A DNA stretch of 25,455 bases from Treponema sp. (GCA_031258505.1 JAIRMT010000097.1:1-25455); one strand, 5' to 3'; counted from the stretch's first letter, positions 14,909 to 23,241 are shown. Notes: generated by a model from the sequence alone, not told the origin. Made by a program: numbers and translations.

Positions 14909-15003
14909 ATTATATTCTCTTAACAAGACGGTATGTCAAGCACCTGATATCGCAGATCCTTCTAAGTCAGATTTCCCCTCAAGGCCGCTACCAGCGAGGG
15001 GAT

Positions 15004-15294
15004 ATGTCGCACATTCAGGCTTCATGCTATATATGTATAATTATACATATATACTACATAGCTAGAGTGGACGTTAGCAAGAACAGAGCGAGCGTTAGCA
15101 AGAACAGAGTAGACGTTGGCAAGAATGGAGCAGGCGTTGGCAAGAATGGAGCAGGCGTTGGCAAGAACAGAGTAGACGTTGGCAAGAATGGAGCAGACGT
15201 TGGCAAGAATGGAGCAGACGTTGGCAAGAATGGAGTAGACGTTGGCAAGAATAACCTACTCGTTAGGAAAATAAATATAGAAGGAGGTATATGA
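15004..15294 (+). CDS. small repeat-encoded ORF coupled to the next gene, doubtful
   Basis: 96 codons. From about residue 23 it consists of 7-residue repeats, consensus DVGKNGA or DVGKNRV, encoded by the 21-bp minisatellite. Before that lies a hydrophobic run produced by the AT palindrome. The only start ATG has GAGGGG too close (2-3 nt) for a good ribosome site. Its stop TGA overlaps the ATG of the next gene and its last codons contain that gene's GGAGG. It may be a translated leader, or simply a frame kept open because the repeat is a multiple of three without stops. The opposite strand is also open here, which weakens the case. Confidence 0.3.
   Translation: MSHIQASCYICIIIHIYYIARVDVSKNRASVSKNRVDVGKNGAGVGKNGAGVGKNRVDVGKNGADVGKNGADVGKNGVDVGKNNLLVRKINIEGGI
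15028..15053. repeat. perfect 26-bp palindrome
   Basis: TATATATGTATAA joined to its exact reverse complement, with no spacer. In RNA it would form an all A-U/G-C stem, and in DNA it could extrude or bind a dimeric protein. It lies directly before the 21-bp minisatellite. Confidence 0.93.
15070..15258. repeat. 21-bp minisatellite, eight full units and a partial ninth
   Basis: Units begin at 15070, 15091, 15112, 15133, 15154, 15175, 15196, 15217 and 15238. The consensus is GACGTTGGCAAGAATGGAGC plus A. The first two units are the most diverged (GTTAGCAAGAACAGAG), while central units are nearly identical. The period keeps a reading frame of seven codons. Confidence 0.95.
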
Positions 15295-15998
15295 TGTCGG
15301 AGACTACAGACTGGTTCCCTGGACCGCGGATAGAACAACTAGGAATGGGAAAGACCTGGGTGAAGGTGCTTTCATCATCAACCCCGTCGCCCTTCGGCGT
15401 GCCGCAGAATGTGGTAGACAGCCTTGTCGCGCTGTGCGCCAAGGCTGGGAATACTCTTGAGGCGGCAATGTCAGACGAGCGCACACCGGTGGTTACCGCG
15501 CTGTGCAGGCAGGACTTTGACGAACTTCAAAAGGAGATGCGGTCTATCAAAGCCCACTATTTCATCGGCCTTACGGACGCGGAGTTTATCTCCCTGGGGC
15601 TGCGGCCTCACAAGGACCGCTCCCCCATACCGCCGCCAGAGGGTTTCCTCGAAGGGGACGTGAGCTACCCAGGTGTGCATACCCTGGACCTGTATATCCG
15701 TCCCGTGGCCGGACAGCCGTCATTCGACACGCGCTCCGGCTCCGGCTACCGGATTTACTGGGGCATAATGCCTCACGGCGGCGCTACAGTGGAGGCGGCG
15801 ACCGGGGAGAAGCGGGAACTGATGAAGCCGCCAACCTCCGGCAAGGAGCTTCCCCATTCGCGGTGGTCGCGGCGGCGGAAGGAGCGCTTCAGCTTTGATG
15901 GCGACAGCGGCAAGACAGTGTACTTTTGTATCCGCTACGAGAACAGCAAAGGCGAAGTCGGGGAGTTCGGGCCAATATTTCATGCGGTGATCCCTTAG
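15294..15998 (+). CDS. hypothetical protein, treponeme/Bacteroidetes-type family
   Basis: 234 residues from the ATG at 15294. AAGGAGG lies 6 nt before this ATG but only 3 nt before the neighbouring ATG at 15291, so the second is preferred. I recognise no named domain. The N-terminal half (WFPGPRIEQL, then GVPQNVVDSLVALCAKAGNT and TPVVTALCRQDFDELQKEMR) looks like a helical bundle. The C-terminal half (GYRIYWGIMP, RRRKERFSFDGDSGKTVYFC, then YENSKGEVGEFGPIFHAVIP) looks like a beta-sandwich of fibronectin type. I have seen similar soluble proteins in gut bacteria without known function. No signal peptide. It follows the repeat block closely, and repeat length might influence its expression. Confidence 0.8.
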   Translation: MSETTDWFPGPRIEQLGMGKTWVKVLSSSTPSPFGVPQNVVDSLVALCAKAGNTLEAAMSDERTPVVTALCRQDFDELQKEMRSIKAHYFIGLTDAEFISLGLRPHKDRSPIPPPEGFLEGDVSYPGVHTLDLYIRPVAGQPSFDTRSGSGYRIYWGIMPHGGATVEAATGEKRELMKPPTSGKELPHSRWSRRRKERFSFDGDSGKTVYFCIRYENSKGEVGEFGPIFHAVIP

Positions 15999-16171
15999 CA
16001 AATGATGTGCAGTGGGCGGAAATTGCGGATCGCTGCCGGGCATCCGCCCATGCTTATGCGGAAGGTGTTCCGTACACACGAGCGGCGCTTGCGGGAACCG
16101 CCGCAAAAACGATGCGTATATGAAAAGTTTCGTATACTATTTTAGGGGATATTCCTACATAGGAGATAGAG

Positions 16172-17749
16172 ATGATGAATACTTCTCGCGTTACACCGAT
16201 ACCATCCATTGTTATCAAAAAACCACGTATCGAGTATATTGACCTGTTGAAAGCCTTTGGGATTTTTTGCCTTCTATGGTTTCATTCGATTGGAGATTTA
16301 AGAACGAGCAATGACGAATGGCTTTTGGTGGCCGATCCAGTCTTTAAATTCATCGTTACCTTTAATATGCCGTTGTTCTTTATGATAAGCGGCTTTCTTT
16401 TTGCTCCATCTCTTAATTTAAATTTCAAGGATTTCTTGAAGAAAAAATCCGCCGCGCTGCTCATACCCCATGTTATCTGGAGCCTTCTGATTGCGCTTAT
16501 GAATTATGGGATGACGTTTCTAGGTTGGAGGGCGGGAGCTCCCGAGCCGGAACTTGCCGAGTCGTTTCGCGTCCTTTCTCGAATAAGAGCGTTTTTTATC
16601 CCAGATCCAAGGGCTGATCTTTGGTTTTTTAAAGATTTATTTTTAAGCAGCTTGATAGTTTTCGTCTCGTGCAAACTTTTTAAAAAGCGTTACGTAGCGT
16701 TTATCGCCAGCATGATTTTTGTGCTGATCTTTGATGTCTTTGGACTAGTCGGCAAGATGCAGCGGTTTCTAATGCCTATTTTTTGGACTGGGATACTGTT
16801 AAAACATTACTATCCTTTTGTGTGCAGGCATATAAACGAGGTCTTGACAGCTTCGGGCATTGTATTTGCGGTATGCGTCTATTTTTTCGATTTTACGTAT
16901 ATGATCTATATAAGCGATTTTCCTCCTCTGATCAATTTTCCACAATCCTTGTTGAGTAAAAAAATCGTTTTTGATGTTACTGATATAGACGTGTCAGGCT
17001 TCCGTCTGCTGACCGCTGTTGCGGGAAGTATTTTCTTTTTTACTTTATTTCAGAGATTCTGGAAAAAGAACAAAGTTACTTCCTTACTCAGCCGCTGCGG
17101 ACAGATAACGTTAGGCGTCTATGGAATACAAGCCATTGTTCTTCAAGGGGTGATGCGCAATGTGTTGGACTTCACAGACGTTAATATATGGATTTACCGG
17201 TTTGTTATTACTCCGGTCAGCGCCGCGCTTGTACTCGCTGGTTGCATTTTAACAATAAGTCTGGTTCAACGGAATAAATCTCTTACCTTTATTCTCTTTG
17301 GAAGTTCGCTGGTGGAACGCGGAGTTATCCGTTCTGATAATAAGGATGCGCAGGTACAGGATGCGTGGACCGCAGAGGCGCTGGCGGCAGAGGCGCGGAG
17401 AGTGGAAGCTTGCGCGGCAGAGGCTCTGGCGCTGGAAGCTCTGGCGCTGGAGGCGCTGGCGTCAGCGGCGCGAGTGGCAGAGGCGCGGGCAGCGGAGGCG
17501 CGGACAGCGGCGGCGCGCGCGGCGGAAGCGCGGGTGGCAGAGACTCAGGCGCTGGAGGCGCGGACAGCGGCGGCGCGCACGGCGGAAGCGTACGCATTGG
17601 AAGCTCGCGCGCTGGAAGCTCAGGCGCTGGAGGCGCGGACGGCTGAAGCGCGGGCGCTGGATACGCTGGCTGCAGAGGTGCTGGCTGCAGGGGCTCGCGC
17701 GGCTACTAGGAAAACAAAAACACCCGCTGCTACTAAAGTAACCAGCTAG
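16172..17749 (+). CDS. acyltransferase-3 family membrane protein with pentad-repeat tail
   Basis: 525 residues, with AGGAGA 5 nt before the ATG. Residues about 20-380 form the polytopic acyltransferase-3 domain (about 10 TM helices). It opens with RIEYIDLLKAFGIFCLLWFH and includes FNMPLFFMISGFLF, IPHVIWSLL, LWFFKDLFLSSLIVF and LGVYGIQAIVLQG. These enzymes O-acetylate or acylate surface glycans or lipids from the inner membrane. The normal protein ends near 385. The remaining 140 residues are a hydrophilic linker and then 22 five-residue repeats (400-509), ending in a Lys/Thr-rich tip. The TM part is richer in A/T than its neighbours while the tail is very G/C-rich, which suggests a transferred gene with a locally expanded tail. 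Confidence 0.88.
   Translation: MMNTSRVTPIPSIVIKKPRIEYIDLLKAFGIFCLLWFHSIGDLRTSNDEWLLVADPVFKFIVTFNMPLFFMISGFLFAPSLNLNFKDFLKKKSAALLIPHVIWSLLIALMNYGMTFLGWRAGAPEPELAESFRVLSRIRAFFIPDPRADLWFFKDLFLSSLIVFVSCKLFKKRYVAFIASMIFVLIFDVFGLVGKMQRFLMPIFWTGILLKHYYPFVCRHINEVLTASGIVFAVCVYFFDFTYMIYISDFPPLINFPQSLLSKKIVFDVTDIDVSGFRLLTAVAGSIFFFTLFQRFWKKNKVTSLLSRCGQITLGVYGIQAIVLQGVMRNVLDFTDVNIWIYRFVITPVSAALVLAGCILTISLVQRNKSLTFILFGSSLVERGVIRSDNKDAQVQDAWTAEALAAEARRVEACAAEALALEALALEALASAARVAEARAAEARTAAARAAEARVAETQALEARTAAARTAEAYALEARALEAQALEARTAEARALDTLAAEVLAAGARAATRKTKTPAATKVTS
17369..17698. repeat. 15-bp repeat tract encoding 22 pentads (x-A/L-E-A-R/L)
   Basis: The tract encodes residues 400-509 of the acyltransferase. 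Pentads such as ALEAR, AAEAR, TAAAR and ALEAL follow without a break. Codons are strongly G/C-rich (GCG, CTG, GAG, CGG). The Arg-rich frame on the same strand and a Pro/Ala-rich frame on the other strand are also open, as expected for such a repeat. Confidence 0.9.
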
Positions 17750-17767
17750 AGCCTTGATAAGTAGGGA

Positions 17768-17785
17768 GTTTAGATTAGTCTAAAC
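17768..17785. other. inverted repeat upstream of the chemotaxis gene
   Basis: GTTTAGA and TCTAAAC flank the 4-nt loop TTAG, a perfect 7-bp stem. Further on, AAAGGCGAGAAAAGAG (about 17811-17826) and CTCTTAGTTTCTGCGCCTTT (about 17841-17860) can pair partly. They may be leader hairpins or an operator. The T-run needed for a terminator is absent. Confidence 0.4.
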
Positions 17786-17879
17786 GATATGTGTCGTTTG
17801 GGATCAAGCCTAAAGGCGAGAAAAGAGGGTGCTGTTTCATCTCTTAGTTTCTGCGCCTTTGTAATTTAAGGAGTGTCTT

Positions 17880-20048
17880 ATGAAAATTGGTATTAGACTA
17901 GTGGTTATCATCAGTATCTTTAATATCATTGGGATCGGTTTGTTAGCTGGCGTTACCCTGATCAGTTCCCAGAGGGAGATCGGCAGACTGGCGGAAGAGC
18001 AGGCGTACAGTCTTGCTGTCCAAGGGACTGAAGAAATAAAGAACTGGTTAGGAACGTATGTAGAAACAGCGCGAGCCCTGGCAAACATAATGCAGGGCTA
18101 TAAGGATATACCTGCGGAGGATCGGCGGGAATATTTTAATTTTATGATGAAACAGACGATTATCGCGCATCCCGAAGTAGCCGCTGTTTATGCGAACTGG
18201 GCGCCAAACGCGCTGGACAATATGGACGCGGAATACGCCAATACCCCCGGAACAAACGCAAGCGGACGCTATATATCGGGCTTGGTTCCCAGCCCCCAAG
18301 GACCTCAGTTGGCGGCTATAGAAGGGTTTGAATTTGATATGGTCATGCAGGTAACAGGAGGCGAAGAGTTTATATTTGAACCTTCGGTGGAAGTCGTGGG
18401 AGGCAAGCCCATATTGGGAACAAATATTTGTATTCCCGTCAAAGATCAGAGCAGGATGGTAGGCTCCACCGGGATAGGTTTTGAGTTATCAAGCATACAA
18501 GCCATCGCGGATACGATAAAACCTTTGGGAGACGGGTATGCTATGGTGTTCAGCAGCGGCGGTCTGGTGGCGGCGCATCCCGACTCAGCGCTTCTGGGAA
18601 AAAATATTCAGGAAATTGACACCTTTGGCGACTCGCTCGATACTGCTCTCAACGCTGTTACTTCTGGAAAAGCAGCGGCTTTCTTCGCGCCTTCCCCACA
18701 GGGCGTCATGCACTACTATGCCATACCCTTTTCCATTGGGAAAAACCCTAAGCCCTGGACACTCATGGTTGCTGTTTCCAGAAATACCGTCATGGCTCCG
18801 GTCTACCGTATGCTCACTATCAGCCTCATCATCGGCGCTTTCACCATGATCCTCATGTCCTTCGGCGGCATCTTCATTGCCCGGTCAGTCAGCCGCCCCA
18901 TTGCCTATACTATGGGTATCCTCAAATATATCGCTGAAGGCGACCTCACCAAACAAATCGAGGTCCACTCGAAAGACGAACTCGGCGATCTTGCCCGCTA
19001 CCTCAACTGGACCATTGACAGAATTAAAACCCTCATCTTCGCTATCAGAAATGAAACTGATAGGCTTTCTCACACCGGCTCTGACCTTGTTTCCCATACC
19101 GCCGAAACCGCCGCAGCCATCAATCAGATTACCGCCAATATCCAGAGCATCAAAACCCAAGTCTCCAATCAGGCGCTCAACGTAGCCGAGACCGCCTCTG
19201 TTACTCAGCAAAAGATAGAAAGTAATATCAACGCCCTAGAACAACTGGTGGGAAAACAAGTCCGCGCGGTTTCCGAGTCTTCCACTTCCATAGATCAAAT
19301 GCTGGCTAATATCCAAAGCGTAACCCAAACCTTAGTGAAAAATGTGAATAACATCATCACCCTTTCCGAATCCTCCGAAGTGGGGCATAGCAGCTTGCAG
19401 GAGGTTGGGGCGAACATACGGGAAATAGCGGAGGAGTCAGCAGGACTGTTGGAAATCAACGGTGTGATGGAAAACATCTCAAGTCAAACGAATTTACTGT
19501 CAATGAATGCGGCGATAGAAGCGGCCCATGCGGGGGAAGCGGGGAAGGGGTTTTCAGTGGTTGCCAGTGAGATTCGCAAGCTGGCGGAATTATCAGCTTC
19601 CCAATCCAAAACGATTAGTACGGTGTTAAAGAAGATTAAACTTTCCATAGACAAGATAACCGCGTCCACAGAGGAGGTCTTGACGAAATTTGAGCTTATC
19701 GGGGAAGGGATACAGACGGTAACGAATCAGGAGAAGAGGATACGAGACGCTATGGAGGAACAGGGAGGCGGGAGTAAGGGCATATTGGAAGCCTTAAAGC
19801 TGCTTCATGAACTGACGAATCTGGTGAAGCAGAGGACGGGGGAGATGCTTAATGGAACAGAACACGTGCTAGAGAGAAATAAACATTTGGGGCAGTTGAC
19901 TGAGGAGATAACCGGAGGGGTGAATGAGATAGCAACAGGGGCGAATCAGATCAATATGTCGATGGAACAAGTAGCGAGTATCAGCGTGGATAACCAGCAG
20001 CGGATTAACGCGTTGGCGATTGAGGTAGCAAAGTTTAAGGTAAGCTAG
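17880..20048 (+). CDS. methyl-accepting chemotaxis protein
   Basis: 722 residues, with AAGGAG 6 nt before the ATG. TM1 is about residues 8-30. A double-Cache-type periplasmic sensor follows (about 31-305, with AAVYANWAPNA and GYAMVFSSGGLVAAHPDSAL). TM2 is about 312-337, HAMP about 336-390 (ARSVSRPIAYTMGILKYIAE, then GDLTKQIEV), and the signalling domain continues to the C-terminus. The CheA/CheW-binding tip is near residues 525-560, with ISSQTNLLSMNAAIEAAHAG and GEAGKGFSVVASEIRKLAE. It ends AKFKVS, with no CheR-tethering pentapeptide. The tip and helix pattern are normal, so it should function. The ligand is unknown (dCache domains often bind amino acids). The base composition flips strand bias about two-thirds through the gene (see finding). 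Confidence 0.95.
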   Translation: MKIGIRLVVIISIFNIIGIGLLAGVTLISSQREIGRLAEEQAYSLAVQGTEEIKNWLGTYVETARALANIMQGYKDIPAEDRREYFNFMMKQTIIAHPEVAAVYANWAPNALDNMDAEYANTPGTNASGRYISGLVPSPQGPQLAAIEGFEFDMVMQVTGGEEFIFEPSVEVVGGKPILGTNICIPVKDQSRMVGSTGIGFELSSIQAIADTIKPLGDGYAMVFSSGGLVAAHPDSALLGKNIQEIDTFGDSLDTALNAVTSGKAAAFFAPSPQGVMHYYAIPFSIGKNPKPWTLMVAVSRNTVMAPVYRMLTISLIIGAFTMILMSFGGIFIARSVSRPIAYTMGILKYIAEGDLTKQIEVHSKDELGDLARYLNWTIDRIKTLIFAIRNETDRLSHTGSDLVSHTAETAAAINQITANIQSIKTQVSNQALNVAETASVTQQKIESNINALEQLVGKQVRAVSESSTSIDQMLANIQSVTQTLVKNVNNIITLSESSEVGHSSLQEVGANIREIAEESAGLLEINGVMENISSQTNLLSMNAAIEAAHAGEAGKGFSVVASEIRKLAELSASQSKTISTVLKKIKLSIDKITASTEEVLTKFELIGEGIQTVTNQEKRIRDAMEEQGGGSKGILEALKLLHELTNLVKQRTGEMLNGTEHVLERNKHLGQLTEEITGGVNEIATGANQINMSMEQVASISVDNQQRINALAIEVAKFKVS

Positions 20049-20074
20049 TGGGATGTCTTGTGCCGGTAAGTGTC

Positions 20075-20103
20075 TTGCGATGAAGAAGCAGACTGTATAT
20101 ACT
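20075..20103 (+). promoter_or_regulatory. purH promoter
   Basis: TTGCGA (20075-20080) and TATACT (20098-20103) with a 17-nt spacer, followed by a leader of about 30 nt ending in a GGAGG ribosome site. No purine riboswitch fits in this short leader. Confidence 0.55.
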
Positions 20104-20138
20104 CATGGTTCACAAAAGCTCTGCTTTATGGAGGATAT

Positions 20139-21740
20139 ATGAAACAACGGGCGCTTATCAGCGTTTATAACAAAACAGGAGTCGCGGAACTTGCCGTTTT
20201 TCTGAGTAGCGCGGGCTGGGAACTTGTGTCTACCGGCGGCACGGCCAAGTATTTGCAGGAACAAGGGCTTGCCGTTACTGACGTATCAGCTATCACCGGC
20301 TTCCCGGAGTGCCTTGACGGGCGGGTCAAGACCCTGCATCCAGCCATTCATGCGGGCTTACTGGCGCGGCGTGATGTGGCGTTGCATATAGAAACCCTTG
20401 CAGCCCAGGGCTTTAGTCCCATTGACCTTGTTTGCGTCAACCTCTATCCCTTCTTTGATAAGGTGCAGGCCGGGCTTTCCCTTGAAGAAACCGTTGAGTT
20501 TATCGACATTGGCGGCCCCACCATGTTACGCTCGGCTGCTAAAAACTACCGTGATGTGCTGGTACTCACTGATCCGGCTGATTACGCGGCGGTGATCGCG
20601 GCGCTCAAGGCTGGAGTAGTGGCAGCGGAGTTCCGCAAGCAGCTTGCCGGCAAGGTCTTTAACCTCACCTCAGCCTATGACGCGGCGATTTCACGGTATC
20701 TGCTTAATGATGACGAATATCCGGCGTATTGGGCAATGTCGCTCAAGAAGGCGCAGTCGCTTCGCTATGGTGAAAATGGACACCAGAGCGCGGCGCTCTA
20801 TGTGAACGCTGATTCTAAGGGCGCGCTGTCGTCAATGACCCAACTTAATGGAAAGGAACTGAGTTACAACAACATCCGCGATCTTGACCTTGCGTGGAAG
20901 GCGGTCTGCGCCTTTGGGCTTGCCGTTGATAAGACCGCGCCCCTGGGCGATGATGATGTTCGGCGTCTTGTAGAGATGCCGTCGCAGGCTGGGAAGGCGC
21001 TTGTGTGCTGTGTGGCGGTGAAGCATAACACGCCGTGCGGAATCGCGCTGGCTGACAGTCTGCCGGCAGCGTATGCCAAGACCTACGCCTGCGATCCAGT
21101 GTCCATTTTTGGCGGCATTGTCGCGTGTAACGTCGCGCTTGACGCTGAGACTGCGGCAAAGCTGGCAGAACTTTTCCTCGAAATCATTGTCGCGCCGGAT
21201 TTTGACGCTGAGGCGCTCGCTATTCTCAGGAAAAAGAAGAACCTGCGTGTGATGAAAGCGCCGTTTGCCCCAAAACAGCGGCTGGAATGTATCGCTGTTG
21301 ACGGCGGACTCCTGACACAGGAAACAGATCGCCGGCTCCTTGAGAAGTGGGAGCTTGTTACAAAGGTACAGCCAGAGGCACGGGACATCGCCGACCTGCT
21401 CTTTGGTATACGGGCGGTAAGCTACGTTAAATCCAACGCCATTGTCGTGGTCAAAGATCAGGCCGCTGTGGGCATTGGCGGCGGTGAGACAAACCGCATA
21501 TCTGCTGCTGAACTTGCCTTTCAGCGCAGCGCCAAGCTCAACTCTGGCGTTGAGCCTGCGCGGGTACTCGCGTCTGACGCCTTCTTCCCGTTCCCTGATG
21601 TGGTGGAAGCTGCTGCTGCCGCTGGTATCAAGGCCATTATCCAGCCGGGGGGTTCGCTCAACGATAAGCTGTCAATAGAAGCCTGCGACAAGCTCGGTAT
21701 CGCTATGGTTTTCACCGGCACACGCCACTTTAAGCATTGA
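20139..21740 (+). CDS. purH: bifunctional AICAR formyltransferase/IMP cyclohydrolase
   Basis: 533 residues from the ATG at 20139, which has GGAGG about 4 nt upstream. The earlier in-frame ATG at 20070 precedes the promoter and is rejected. It carries out the last two steps of purine synthesis: formylation of AICAR by 10-formyl-THF and ring closure to IMP. The N-terminal cyclohydrolase domain (1 to about 195) shows ISVYNKTG, STGGTAKYL, CLDGRVKTLHPAIHAG and DIGGPTMLRSAAKN. The C-terminal transformylase domain shows LRYGENGHQSAALY and the catalytic KHNTPCG (Lys295-His296). SIFGGIVACN, YVKSNAIVVVKD and GIGGGETNR follow. Length is normal. rmuC follows after 7 nt, so they are probably co-transcribed. 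Confidence 0.97.
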   Translation: MKQRALISVYNKTGVAELAVFLSSAGWELVSTGGTAKYLQEQGLAVTDVSAITGFPECLDGRVKTLHPAIHAGLLARRDVALHIETLAAQGFSPIDLVCVNLYPFFDKVQAGLSLEETVEFIDIGGPTMLRSAAKNYRDVLVLTDPADYAAVIAALKAGVVAAEFRKQLAGKVFNLTSAYDAAISRYLLNDDEYPAYWAMSLKKAQSLRYGENGHQSAALYVNADSKGALSSMTQLNGKELSYNNIRDLDLAWKAVCAFGLAVDKTAPLGDDDVRRLVEMPSQAGKALVCCVAVKHNTPCGIALADSLPAAYAKTYACDPVSIFGGIVACNVALDAETAAKLAELFLEIIVAPDFDAEALAILRKKKNLRVMKAPFAPKQRLECIAVDGGLLTQETDRRLLEKWELVTKVQPEARDIADLLFGIRAVSYVKSNAIVVVKDQAAVGIGGGETNRISAAELAFQRSAKLNSGVEPARVLASDAFFPFPDVVEAAAAAGIKAIIQPGGSLNDKLSIEACDKLGIAMVFTGTRHFKH

Positions 21741-21747
21741 GGCAAAC

Positions 21748-23187
21748 ATGGAACTGATACTGACAATCATCATCATCGCCCTTTTACTTATAAACTCGAT
21801 TCTGCTTATCGTCATACTTGCCGGAAGGCGTAAGAAAGGCGCGGAAACACAGGTACTTGACCGACTCACTGGCTACGAGCAGCGTCTTGACCGTAACGAA
21901 GTGTCCCTGCGCGACGAGTTTGGCAGGAACCGCGACGAGATCAGCAAGTCCGCACGGGATTCGCGGGAAGAACTCACCGCTGTTTTCGCCCAGTTCAGCG
22001 CCATGCTTGATGGCAAGCTACGCGGCATCACAGATTCAGTCGCGGATTCGGCGCGGGTGAACCGCGAAGAGCTGACAGCATCGTTCAAGTCCTTTGAGGA
22101 ACGCTTTTCAGACAATGTACGGCAGTTTAATGATGTGCAAAAAGAGCGTTTCGCAGACCTCAGTGTTAAACAAGACGCGCTGACGCAGAATACCCGCGAG
22201 AGCTTTGACCGCATCCGCGATTCAGTTGAGCAGCGCTTACTGGATATACAGACCGACAATAGCGTTAAACTCGAAAAAATGCGTGAAACTGTTGATGAAA
22301 AACTGCATCAGACCCTTGAAACACGACTTGGTGAATCGTTCAAGCTAGTGAGCGACCGGCTGGAACTGGTGCAAAAGGGGCTTGGTGAGATGCAAACGCT
22401 GGCAAGTGGCGTTGGAGACCTTAAAAAGGTACTCACTAACGTTAAAACCAAGGGGGTCCTTGGCGAATTTCAGCTTGAAAGCATACTGGAACAACTGCTT
22501 ACCGTTGATCAGTACGCAAAAAACGTTAAAACCAAAGAAGGCAGTAACGATATGGTTGAGTTTGCGGTAAAGATTCCGTCTAAGGCAGACTCGTCCCGCA
22601 TACTCTGGCTTCCCATTGACGCCAAGTTCCCCAGCGAGGACTATGAGCGCCTGAACGCGGCCTATGATGCTGGCAATGCCGACGACATAGAGCGCCACAA
22701 GAAAGAACTTGTGCGCAAGATTAAGACCTTTGCCAAGGATATCAAGACCAAGTATGTTGACCCGCCGAACACCACAGACTTTGCGCTGATGTTTCTGCCC
22801 TTTGAGGGGCTTTATGCTGAGGTATTACGGATTCCGGGTCTGTTCCAATCGGTACAGGAAGAGTTCAAGGTTACTATCACCGGTCCCACGACTGTTTCCG
22901 CCTTTTTGTCGAGCCTGCAAATGGGCTTTCGCAGCCTCGCAGTGGAAAAGCGCACAAGCGAAATCTGGGACTTGCTTGGCGCGGTTCGTACTGAATTCGG
23001 TAAGTTTGGTGCGGTACTGCAAAAGACTAAGGAAAAAATCGATGCTGTTGGCAAGGAAATCGAGAATGTCGGTGTTCGCACCCGCGCTATGGATCGCAAA
23101 CTCCGCAGTGTGCAGACCCTGCCCGATGCTGCCGCGCAAAAACTGCTGGGAGTGGCAGACGAAGATAGCGGGGATGAACTGTTTTAA
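21748..23187 (+). CDS. rmuC: DNA recombination protein RmuC homologue
   Basis: 479 residues, starting 7 nt after purH, with a TGAGG-type ribosome site. One N-terminal TM helix (about 2-26) is followed by a long coiled coil (about 33-215, rich in Glu, Arg, Asp and Leu). The RmuC domain spans about 220-460, with VLGEFQLESILEQLL, LPIDAKFPSEDYERL, PNTTDFALMFLPFEGLYAEV and VTITGPTTVSAFLSSLQMGF. The domain is related to nucleases. In E. coli RmuC limits inversions between short inverted repeats, and it has been linked to anti-phage defence in some settings (established knowledge, not visible here). The presence of many palindromes in this genome makes it a relevant gene. Confidence 0.93.
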   Translation: MELILTIIIIALLLINSILLIVILAGRRKKGAETQVLDRLTGYEQRLDRNEVSLRDEFGRNRDEISKSARDSREELTAVFAQFSAMLDGKLRGITDSVADSARVNREELTASFKSFEERFSDNVRQFNDVQKERFADLSVKQDALTQNTRESFDRIRDSVEQRLLDIQTDNSVKLEKMRETVDEKLHQTLETRLGESFKLVSDRLELVQKGLGEMQTLASGVGDLKKVLTNVKTKGVLGEFQLESILEQLLTVDQYAKNVKTKEGSNDMVEFAVKIPSKADSSRILWLPIDAKFPSEDYERLNAAYDAGNADDIERHKKELVRKIKTFAKDIKTKYVDPPNTTDFALMFLPFEGLYAEVLRIPGLFQSVQEEFKVTITGPTTVSAFLSSLQMGFRSLAVEKRTSEIWDLLGAVRTEFGKFGAVLQKTKEKIDAVGKEIENVGVRTRAMDRKLRSVQTLPDAAAQKLLGVADEDSGDELF

Positions 23188-23213
23188 CTCATGTTACGCA
23201 CACGTCTCTATAA

Positions 23214-23232
23214 TCTTCTATAATATAGAAGA
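23214..23232. terminator. AT-rich hairpin between convergent rmuC and znuC
   Basis: TCTTCTATA and TATAGAAGA flank a single A, a perfect 9-bp stem in the 54-nt gap between converging genes. The position fits a bidirectional terminator. The stem is weak and the T-tract is short, so this is tentative. Confidence 0.35.
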
Positions 23233-23241
23233 GTTCACGAA

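Noticed and set aside
15070..15258. Possible CRISPR array
   Set aside because: The units are contiguous with no unique spacers, so this is a tandem minisatellite. The heptamer array at 14833 is rejected as CRISPR for the same reason.
15054..15338. Minus-strand frame with FLPTSAP-type repeats
   Set aside because: Antisense reading of the 21-bp minisatellite, with no ribosome site, and it overlaps the start of the plus-strand gene at 15294.
15999..16130. Coding-looking stretch (AEIADRCRASAHAYAEG) after the hypothetical gene
   Set aside because: There is no start, no ribosome site and no family match, and it is too short to call a remnant with confidence.
17298..17741. Arg/Trp-rich frame overlapping the acyltransferase tail, and a Pro-rich frame on the opposite strand
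   Set aside because: Both are by-products of the 15-bp G/C-rich repeat, which lacks stops in several frames.
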